Assembly: GCA_029844215.1 (NCBI GenBank)
Contig: CM056736.1
Location: 54,993,562-55,057,561 of the forward strand
Origin: Przewalskia tangutica
Taxonomy: Eukaryota > Streptophyta > Magnoliopsida > Solanales > Solanaceae
Direction: 5' to 3'
DNA: 64,000 nt
Of the stretch, positions 55,745 to 64,000 are shown piece by piece; the stretch's first letter is position 1, and every line of letters starts with the position of its first letter. The position numbers and the translations under genes are program-made. The notes under the pieces were generated by a model. The model was not told the DNA's origin. It saw only the letters and a program-made list of their open reading frames with translations, and did no database searches.

Positions 55745-56342
55745 CGTGAGACCCATGGTTATATTTGAGTGATGACTTTGAGGGCGTGAGTCTCTGACTT
55801 GACATGACTGCTTATATATTGTGTACTGTAGTTTGGTTATCATATATGTCTCATGTTTTATATAGACTGTTATGATTTCATTACAGTATTTTCAGTTTCA
55901 CATACTTGGTACATGTTGTACTGACCTCCTTCAGGGGGCTGCGTTCATGCCGCATGTGAGGTACACCGGTTGTTGATCCTCGCTCATAGGATCACGGTTC
56001 TGCGTATTGGGAAGCTCTGTTTCTCTGGAGACTTATCTTTTGGTATGATTCCCTGAGATTGTAGGTTCTTGTACATTCAGGGGTATGGTGGGGCCCTGTC
56101 TCGTCGTAGTTGTTATAAAAACTCTTAGAGGTCTGTAGTACTATTGTGAGTTGGGCTTGTAAAGGATAACTGTTCGGGTTTTATATATATATGCAGAAAG
56201 GTGACCGTTTTGGTTAGCCTGTTTCTTATTTCATATTGTTTCATGCCTATAAGTTTTTATTTCCGCTGATTTTCTCTGATGTTTTATCACTAGGGTGCCC
56301 GGGGTAAGGCACCAGTCGCGGGCCCGAGGTCGGGTCGTGACA
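55745..56342 (+). repeat. LTR 3'-end fragment, plus strand
   Basis: This is the last 600 bases of a Tekay-type LTR, ending GGTCGTGACA, with no primer site after it. The twin hairpin near 55925-55955 has a changed tetraloop (TTCA). Confidence 0.8.
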
Positions 56343-56499
56343 GCTATGTACGGGTAGTTTTGTATAAAATGTGATTTAGAAGCCTGGTTAGTAAAAAGGG
56401 GAAGTTTGGGTACATAGAGATTGTGAGCCTTAGAATTTTGATAACCGTTGAGACCTTAGATACAGGGTCGTCTTGAGTAAAGATTTTACGGGTGATCTT
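56343..56499 (+). other. Element H 3' UTR, left piece
   Basis: Similar to D 3' UTR at about 36290-36440 and to E at about 48170-48290. It continues after the solo LTR at 59146. Confidence 0.7.
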
Positions 56500-56991
56500 T
56501 GTTACACCCCGTTGTTCTAGAGTACGTATGTGAGGACGTACGTACGAGTGTATAACCCTAAATACGTAAGGGATGAAAATTTCGAATTTCCGACGGAAAA
56601 TATTCCGAACCTCGTGAAGGAAAAAGGTTTATTATTGAGAATTGGATTCTCAACTTTGGTATTTAAGACTTTAAGAATTTATAAGAATTATGGATTTTAT
56701 TTTCCGGAATTGGTCACGTGGGCCCACGGGAAAAATTTACGGTTTTGTGGGGCCCACATTATTTTTGAGATTTTTGACATTATGGATATTTTCGGGAGAT
56801 GAAATATTTTGGACGAATAGGAGGGCGACACATGTCACCCCCATGTTGCCATGTTGGCCGAAATGGGCATGCCATGTGGCTTGTGGCCAATTTTTGGAAA
56901 CATGTGGCAAGACACATGTCTCAAGTTTTTGTGGGACATGTGGTTTGTGGGGCCCACACACACTTGCTTGCATCCTAGCCTTTGGTTGGCC

Positions 56992-56999
56992 TATAAATA
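56992..56999 (+). promoter_or_regulatory. TATA box of solo LTR 56500
   Basis: TATAAATA, 492 bases into the LTR. Confidence 0.55.
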
Positions 57000-57500
57000 C
57001 ACCCCTTAAGCTTGCAAGACTTCTTCATCACTTAGAGAAATACCAAGACAAAAATAATACTCCCTCCCTTGATTAAGCTCTCGGCCAAACACCCCTCTTT
57101 GTGAAGAAATTCTTCAATTGTTGTTGTTAATCCCAAATACCTTAGCCTAGTGTCCCTAGTAGTGTTCTAAAGTTATCCCAACACAAAGATCCAGGAAATA
57201 CTACGTTATTCCAATAGTCGCAAAAATGAAACCCTAGGGAAATCTTCGTATTTTGGATGAAGTGTTAAGAGAAGTTGGTTAGGAACTTCTAAGGGTTGCT
57301 TGGAGTGGATTGGAGCGTAAGGAATAGGAGCTAAACGTTGCTAAGGATCGACTTATAAATCTTGGATAATTTTGGGCTTATCGAGGTAATGATCTTTGTC
57401 CTCCTATTGTAATTGGAGATTACATATTGTAGTAGTTATAATTGAGTATATGATATGTGGAATGAAGAGTAAAAAGAAATAGACTATTTAGGTTTATTGT

Positions 57501-57658
57501 GGGGCAGAATTTTACACGTCCAGTCAGGCGTGTAATCCCTTTGAGTTGTTGGCTATTGATATCGGGCCTTGAAAAAGGTAGAAAAGTACGTAGATACGGG
57601 GGAAGTGCTGCCCAATTTTCCGTAGAATAAGGAACTTTATACTTAAGAATATTCTATG
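57501..57658 (+). other. Conserved stem-loops SL1 and SL2 (LTR 56500)
   Basis: SL1 57501-57539 with loop TCCAGTCAGG. SL2 57621-57658 with one G-U-type change (ATTCTATG). Confidence 0.7.
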
Positions 57659-58269
57659 AAGAAGTCTAGACGTTGATAGACGTATTTGATTATTATAGGT
57701 TGATACTCTACGCGCGGCATATTCGACTTGGCAAGTGGATTTAGCCGAGGAGGTATGTGATTCTTCCTATCCTCTTGAGCATGATTGTTGTGAAATATAT
57801 AGTACGGTAGACGTACGTGTGTTAAATAAATTTGGTTTCACTTTGATTTCCTTGACTTGAGTTCTAAATGATAAAAACCTTGAAATATGTTTAAAAGAGT
57901 TATGAATCATTATTCAGAAGGCAATTGGTCCTTGGTTTTAAAAAGAATAAGTTCTCTTGGTTTTCCAAACGAATATGGTTGTTTTGAATTATTAAAAAGT
58001 ATAAGTGTTATGATAACTTTATGGGAAGTTAGTTATAACGACTTAAGGAAGATAAAAAAAATGGTTTACTTACTTGTTTATAAAAGCCTTGTTGTGATTT
58101 CTGAAGGTGTGGTAAGTTGGTTTGATAAGTAAACATGCTATGATACTACGGGCGTTAGTGCCTTGAGACTTTCGTGTTAAGGGGGTTTTCTTGTTGGGCT
58201 TATGTTGTTTACGATAAGCCGGTTGTGCTTACATTATATCACTTACCCCCCCGACTTGTTACGTGATTC

Positions 58270-58515
58270 ATATGCCGCGGGTTAGCTACCCCCGATGCGA
58301 GGAATACCTCATGCGGGTCCATGAGACCTATGCGGACTACGGTAGTCCAGGAAACACTCCGAGTGTGTTACGCCGATGCGAGGAATACCTCATGCAGGTC
58401 CATGTGGCCTATGCGGATTGCGGGAGTCCATAAAATGCCGCGGGTTAGCTACCCCCGATGCGAGGAATACCACATGCGGGTCCACGTGACCTATGCGGAC
58501 TACGGTAGTCCAGGA
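58270..58515 (+). repeat. GC-rich minisatellite, 3 copies (LTR 56500)
   Basis: Copies share CCGATGCGAGGAATACC, GGTCCA and CTATGCGGA; copies 1 and 3 also share GCCGCGGGTTAGCTACCCC. Confidence 0.8.
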
Positions 58516-59145
58516 TTAGGACTCGCACAATGATACTAGGGGCGAATGGCCCTACTCCGATCATTGGCGGTCTAGAAAAGACCGGTTGGGTTACACCTAT
58601 TTTCTCTTATATATATTGTGGCACTATGTACTGTTAATTGGTTTGTTTCATACATGTCTGTGGATTGGTTTTTAAAATGTTATGATTTCATTTCAGTACT
58701 TTCAGTTTCACATACTTGGTACATGTTATCTTGACCTCGGGGCCGCGTTCACGCCGCGGTAGGTACATCGGTCGTTGATCCTCGCTCATAGGATCACCGT
58801 TCTGCTTTTGGGAAGCTCCGTTTCTCCGGAGGCTTTTATTTTGGTATGATTCCCTGTCATTGTAGGTTCTTGTACATTCAGGGGTATGGCGGGGCCCTGT
58901 CCCGTCATAGTTGTTACAAACTCTTAGAGTTCTGTAGTCCTGTTGTAAATTGGGTTTGTAAAGGAGGTAACTGTTCAGGTTTTGTAATATATATGCAGAA
59001 AGGTGACCGTTTTGGTTAGCCTGTTTCTTATTTTTTTTATTGTTCCATGTCTATGAGTTTATTTCCGTTGGTTTTTCTCTGATGTAGTATCACTAGGGTG
59101 CCCGGGGTAAGGCACGAGTCGCGGGCCCGAGGTCGGGTCGTGACA

Positions 59146-59900
59146 ATCTTCGTCGAGGTACATAGTATACGTGGGGTATATTAGTATGATAATTCCATGA
59201 GTGGTGTGAAATGAAAGTGGGTAATTAAACTAAGAAGACCACTAGGTTTTCATGACTTGAATAGTGAGATTGTTCCAGACCGGGAACAAGAGTTTGGTAC
59301 GAAATAGGTCGGGTTGAGGCCAGATCGCGGGTCAACCCGCAACCCGGAATGTGGTGGGGTCAGTTTGAGGTGGTCCCGCTAGGTGGCAGGGTCACGAGGG
59401 TGCAAGGCCCAAGTCTATGTAACCATTGTACGAGTTCGTGGATGCGTTCGACCAGAATCGGATCGTGAAGGCCGAGAATGGCCTTAAGGGAAATTGAAGC
59501 TAGTAATGACCAAGTTGGTGGTAGTAACTCCAAGGTTTTGAGAGCTGAAGCGATGACTGAAATGTGGTACGTGTACTAGAAAGAATTCGGGTGTACGAGA
59601 AGGGTACGACGAGTAAGAAAAGAAGCGAACATGTGTTATAAGAATGGAAATGATTATTTACGTGAAGTGAAGGTGCGAAGAGAGTATCCTTTAGACCATG
59701 GGTGGGAGCTAATAATGATGTTATGCACGTTAGAGGTGATTCCTCGTTGGCTTGGATTTAAGTTTTTGCGCGTGTGTTATATTATGGCCATTTGTGACAT
59801 AATTGGTTTTGTAAGTATAGTAGTGAAGACTATACCGGCGCATGTGTTTTTGGAGACTAAGAAGGAACATTCGGGACGAATATTTCTAAGGGGGGAAGAA
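59146..59900 (+). other. Element H 3' UTR, hairpin and purine tract
   Basis: Continues the UTR from 56499. The pre-PPT hairpin is at 59866-59884 (7 of 8 pairs), and the purine tract AAGGGGGGAAGAA at 59888-59900 abuts the LTR. A 94-codon frame (59631-59915) resembles one in E. Confidence 0.78.
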
Positions 59901-60480
59901 TGTTACACCCCGTAGTTCCAGGGTATGTATGTGAGGACGTACGTATGAGAATACGACATTAAGATTGGAAAGGAAGAAAGATTTGATTTTCCGACGGAAA
60001 ATTTTCCGGATTTTGTGAAGGAAAAAGGTTCGTAAATGGGAATTGGATTCCCAGATTTGGTATTCGGACTTCTGGGAATATAATAGAATTATGGTATTTC
60101 CAGATTTGGTCACGTGGGGCCCACGGGGAAAATTTACGGTTTTGTGGGACCCACATTGTTTTCGAGATTTTGGCCATTATGGATGTTTTCGGGAAATGAA
60201 ATATTTTAGACGAATAAGAGGGCAACACGTGTCACCCCCTTAGGTGGCACATGGTCGAAATGGTGTGACAAGTGGCCCTGGTGGCCGAAATTGGTGGACA
60301 TGTGGCAAGCCAAGTGTCCCAAGTCTTGTGTTGGACAAGTGGCTTGTGGGACCCACACACACTTGTCCCCAATCTCATCCACACACTTTCTTTGATCCTA
60401 GCCCTTGGTTTGCTTATAAATAGGTCTTTGTAGTGAAGACTTCATCAACACTTAGAATAATTTCCAAGGCAAAAACTCCC
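59901..60480 (+). repeat. Element H 3' LTR, first 580 bases
   Basis: TGTTACACCCCGTAGTTCCA onward, with TATA box TATAAATA at 60415-60422. It is cut at 60480 by a minus-strand LTR. It is nearly the same as the LTR starting at 61896. Confidence 0.85.
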
Positions 60481-60866
60481 TGTCACGACCCGACCTCGGG
60501 CCCGCGACTGGTGTCTTACCCCGGGCACCCTAGTGATAAAACATCAGAGAAAATCAGCGGAAATAAAAACTTATAGACATGAAACAATATGAAATAAGAA
60601 ACAGGCTAACCAAAACAGTCACCTTTCTGCATATATATAAAACCCGAACAGTTATCCTTTACAAGCCCAACTCACAACAGTACTACAGACCTCTAAGAGT
60701 TTTTATAACAACTATGACGGGACAGGGCCCCGCCATACCCCTGAATGTACAAGAACCTACAACCTCAGGGAATCATACCAAAAGATAAGCCTCCGAAGAA
60801 ACGGAGCTTCCCAAAACGTAGAACTGTGACCCTAAGAGCGAGCATCAACAATCGGTGTATCACTAT

Positions 60867-60897
60867 CTGCGGCATGAACGCAGCCCCCCGAAGGAGG
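60867..60897 (-). other. Twin hairpin with UUCG tetraloop (LTR 60481)
   Basis: Both stems intact, minus strand. Confidence 0.65.
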
Positions 60898-61229
60898 TCA
60901 GTACAACAGGTACCAAGTATGTGAAACTGAAAATACTGTAATGAAATCATAACAGTATATATAAAACATGAGACATGTATGATAACCAAAATAGAATATA
61001 CAAAGCCTGGTTAACAACAAGAGTAATGAAAATCAATTTCATCTTTTAAAAGACCATTTCACAATATAAGCAGTCATGTCAAGTCAGGGACGCATGCCCT
61101 CAAAATTATTACTCAAATATAACCACGGGTCTCATGCCCACAATATCAAGCGTGCCCGTGGAATTCCTTCCTCACTGTCGGCAGGCGCCAATGTAATAAA
61201 TATCTACATATATATCATGGCCGCATCAT

Positions 61230-61545
61230 GGCCGCATGCCCCCGAAATTCCTTCATCGGTGCAGACATGTCCATGGTGCAATAATAATAAATCGGGAGTT
61301 TAACCCGCCGCATGATCGCATGCCCCCGGAATTCCTTCATCGGTGCAGACATGTCCATGTAACAATAATAACATACCGGGAGTTTAACCCGCCGCATGGC
61401 CGCATGCCCCCGGAATTACTTCATCGGTGCAGACATGTCCATGTAACAATAATAACATACCGAGAGTTTAACCCACCGCATGGCCGCATGCCCCCGGAAT
61501 TCCTTCATCGGTGCAGACATGTCCATGTAACAATAATAACATACC
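61230..61545 (-). repeat. 84-bp minisatellite, 4 copies
   Basis: Copies start near 61234, 61319, 61403 and 61487 with GCATGCCCCCG and include TTCATCGGTGCAGACATGTC. Copies 2-4 are almost identical. Confidence 0.88.
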
Positions 61546-62962
61546 GGCCCTCCATTGAGAGACGCAGTAGCATAAGAATACAACTTTTGCACAACAAGGC
61601 TATCACAAGCAAGCACGAACAATTACCATACTTCTAGACTTTCATTAACATGTAAACTAATTCACCATTTTTATAAACACAAAGTACTTTCATTTTATGC
61701 CAACGATCCGGGTTTTAACCTCAAGGTACTACATACTTCAATTCTCTTAAAAAGATCCCCTTTTAAGTAAAAACCACACGATACTAATACCCGTAGTATC
61801 ACGACACTTTTATGATTAAATCAAGTACTTTATGCTTTTAAAACCAAGTGACTTACACTTTTAAAACAACGTCAAGTATACTTTTAAAGCCCAAGTGTTA
61901 CACCCCGTAGTTCCAGGGTATGTATGTGAGGACGTACGTACGAGAATACGACACAAAAAATTGGAAAGGAAGAAAGATGTGATTTTTCGACGGAAAAGTT
62001 TACGGATTTTGTGAAGGAAAAAGGTTCGTTTATGGGAATTGGATTCCCAGATTTGGTATTCGGACTTTTTGGAATATTTGAGAATTATGGAATTTTATTT
62101 CCGGAATTGGTCACGTGGGGCCCACGGGAGGAATTTACGGTTTTGTGGGGGCCACTTTATTTTCGGATTTTTTGGCATTACAGATATTTTCGGAAGACAA
62201 AATATTTTGGACGAGTAGGGGGGCGACACATGTCACCCCCATGTGGCCCTATGGCCGAAACTAGTAGACACTTGGACGTTTTTTTGTGGGGGACAAGTGG
62301 CAAGCCACTTGTCCCATTTTTGTGGTGAACATTTGGTTGGTAGTTTACCCACACACATGTCCCCAATCCTCACCTTACATTTGCTTTAATCTTGGCCATT
62401 GATTTCTCTATAAATACCCCCCCCCCCCCTTGTAGTGAAGACTTCATCCACACTTGAGATAATTTCCAAGGCAAAATATTCCCTCTCTCTTGAGTGTAGC
62501 TCTCGGCCATGGGCTGATTTTAGGAGCTAATGTTGTCCAAAAATTCTTAAACTTTTAAGTGTTCTTCCTTAGGGTGTTAGGAAGATTGTGTACCAAGAGT
62601 TGGAAAAGATTTCACACCCCTAGCCTAGAAACCTTGCCTTGGCCGAAACTTGCCATAGTTTGAGCCTAAGTGTTCTTCACTTTTTGGAGTTGGATCTTGA
62701 AGAGAAGTTGTTTAGAAACATCTAAGGGTTGCTTGGAGCGGGTTGGAGCGTAAGGAATTGGAGCTAAGCGTTGCTCAGGATCGACTTATAATCTTGGATA
62801 ATTTTGGGCTTATCGAGGTAATGATCTATGTCCCTCTATTGTAATTGGATATTACATATTGTTGTAGTTTAGAATTGAGTATAAGATATATTGGAAGGAT
62901 GATTATAAAGAATTGAACTGTATTTACATTGGGTGTATTCTGATGACTTGTAGTATTATTGT

Positions 62963-63112
62963 GGGCGATGTTGTACACGTCAGGTTAGGCGTGTAACCCC
63001 CAGGAGTTGTTGGCTTGGTAGCGGGCCTTGATAGAGGAGAGATTTATGTGGTTGCGGGGAGGTGCCGAATTTTCCGTAGAATAAGGAACCTTGTACTTAG
63101 AATTAATCTACG
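62963..63112 (+). other. Conserved stem-loops SL1 and SL2 (LTR 61896)
   Basis: SL1 62963-63001 has diverged flanks but keeps TACACG/CGTGTA. SL2 63075-63112 has one mismatch. Confidence 0.6.
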
Positions 63113-63581
63113 AATAGATCTAGAGGTTGATAGACGTTTTGTGGCCTTTATAGGTTGAAGTACTACGAGTAGCGTATTCTACTTGAAGGGTGGAAAAGGC
63201 TAGCTGGATTATAGTACTTTGGAGCGTTTTGCTAATTGTCGATAATCGTCGCGAGGTATGTGAACCTCTTCCTATCTTTTCTAGCATGATTGTTGTGAAC
63301 TATATAGTACGGTAGACGTACGTGTGCTAAACAAATTTGGTTGGTTTAAAACATAAAGTGTTATAACGGCTTTATGGGAAGTTTGTTATAACAACTTTAT
63401 GTAGGTAAAGAAATGGTCTGTGGTTTTTAAAAGATAAGAGACTTGACTTATAAATGACTTGATGTGAAATATTAAGGACTTGGTTTGTGTTAAAAAGTTG
63501 TGAAACCGCATTTATGAGAAATGGGTAATTGGGTTTTAAAAAGGAATAAGTTATATTGATTTCGGAAATAAGAATAAGTAT

Positions 63582-63738
63582 CGAACAAACCACTGCAGCG
63601 TTAATAAAGGAAAATGTATTGACAAATAATTAATTATATTAAAACCAGTAGAAACCTCCATCTGTATAGAAGCTAAGATAAGAAAAAATTGTATTACATT
63701 TCCTAGATCATGGTTGCTTTAATAAAATCATTAATAAC
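63582..63738. mobile_element. Small AT-rich insertion with AAGTAT flanks
   Basis: Related LTRs (D, near 38580) run straight through this point, while here about 157 bases are inserted between AAGTAT (63576-63581) and AAGTAT (63739-63744). No clear terminal inverted repeat or poly(A). Could be a MITE or SINE remnant. Confidence 0.4.
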
Positions 63739-64000
63739 AAGTATTGATTTTTCTTAAATTCCACAGTAAGGAACTTGATTTCTAAAAGAAAAGAGACTTG
63801 AGAATTTGAAGTGTTTTGGTTTAAAAGAAAGGCATGGTTTTGTCTTAAATTGGTTTAAAACATAAAGTGTTATAATAGCTTTATGGGAAGTTAGTTATAA
63901 CGACTTTATGAAAACAAAATGATGGTTTTATTATTGGATTTAAAATGGTAACTTGACTTTAAAGGGAGAAATGATTTGGTTTAAAAAGAATGTATGGAAA

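Larger units (their letters stand above)
56500..59145 (+). mobile_element. Tekay-type solo LTR, target duplication ATCTT
   Basis: TGTTACACCCCG to GGTCGTGACA, 2,646 bp, flanked by ATCTT at 56495-56499 and 59146-59150. No internal sequence. TATA-like TATAAATA is at 56992. Repeats of ATGCGAGGAATACC lie at 58270-58515. Confidence 0.93.
60481..61895 (-). repeat. Minus-strand LTR, 3' part
   Basis: It begins TGTCACGACCCG on the plus strand and is very close to the B LTR (18281). It contains the twin hairpin at 60867-60897 and an 84-bp minisatellite. It is cut at 61895 by another LTR. Confidence 0.85.
61896..64000 (+). repeat. Tekay-type LTR running off the window
   Basis: It starts TGTTACACCCCGTAGTTCCA; preceding bases CCAAG (61891-61895) would be the target site. 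TATA box TATAAATA is at 62409-62416, followed by a C12 run. No end is seen by 64000. Confidence 0.85.

Noticed and set aside
55578..56347. GCTAT as target duplication around a chimeric LTR
   Set aside because: The left GCTAT belongs to the LTR sequence itself (seen also in the 7901 LTR) and the right one to the H 3' UTR; the inserted segment lacks proper LTR ends.
61215..61637. Repeated His/Arg/Cys-rich or Met-rich peptides on both strands
   Set aside because: They come from the 84-bp minisatellite; no start context or homology.
1..64000. Host genes, tRNA or rRNA genes
   Set aside because: None found; apart from the insert at 41195-43663, every frame with recognisable content belongs to a retrotransposon.

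Overview
The window is plant nuclear DNA made almost entirely of nested, broken LTR retrotransposons; I see no host gene, tRNA or rRNA. An angiosperm, probably a eudicot, is indicated by two plant lineages of Ty3/gypsy element. One is Athila: a tRNA-Asp primer site, an env-like 'plant transposon protein', and a purine tract of the type AAGTTTGGGGG. The other is Tekay/Del-like chromoviruses: LTRs of about 2.3-3.9 kb that start TGTTACACCCCG and end GGTCGTGACA, a tRNA-iMet primer site TGGTATCAGAGC, and a chromodomain after the integrase. A small Ty1/copia scrap is also present. I cannot name the species.

Layout. 1-6855: plus-strand Athila derivative with gag, protease, env-like ORF and 3' LTR; RT, RNase H and integrase are missing. 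6856-12893: minus-strand Athila gag, primer site and LTR, split by a 3.9-kb Tekay-type solo LTR (7901-11823, target duplication CTAAG). 12894-19224: two Tekay elements fused tail to tail (A plus, B minus). 19225-23314: a short non-autonomous element whose two arms are also fused tail to tail (F). 23315-47388: a recombinant minus-strand LTR split by element C (24948-46709), the most complete gag-pol element. C's integrase is split by gag-only element D (31541-40046, target duplication GTCGA), and C's 3' region by a poly(A)-tailed minus-strand retrosequence with an unrecognised 636-codon ORF. 47389-53226: gag-only minus-strand element E. 53227-56342: LTR scraps and copia RT. 56343-59900: the 3' UTR of element H, holding a solo LTR (56500-59145, target duplication ATCTT). 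59901-64000: three more LTR pieces, the last running off the window.

How the parts relate. The order of events can be read from the nesting: F and E came before C, and C before D. D and E have good LTRs, primer site, purine tract and gag but no pol, so any mobility would have needed enzymes from C-like relatives. All open coding frames carry stops or frameshifts. Some of the damage in C and D falls at CAG/CTG trinucleotides and may be consensus error rather than decay.

Most worth following up: (1) the poly(A)-tailed insert at 41195-43663; (2) three families of stem-loops kept in nearly every Tekay LTR or next to the purine tract while loops and flanks vary; (3) a fixed 'slot' in the LTR that holds unrelated minisatellites in different subfamilies, one an ordered 95-bp dimer array; (4) three separate tail-to-tail inverted fusions in the first 24 kb.
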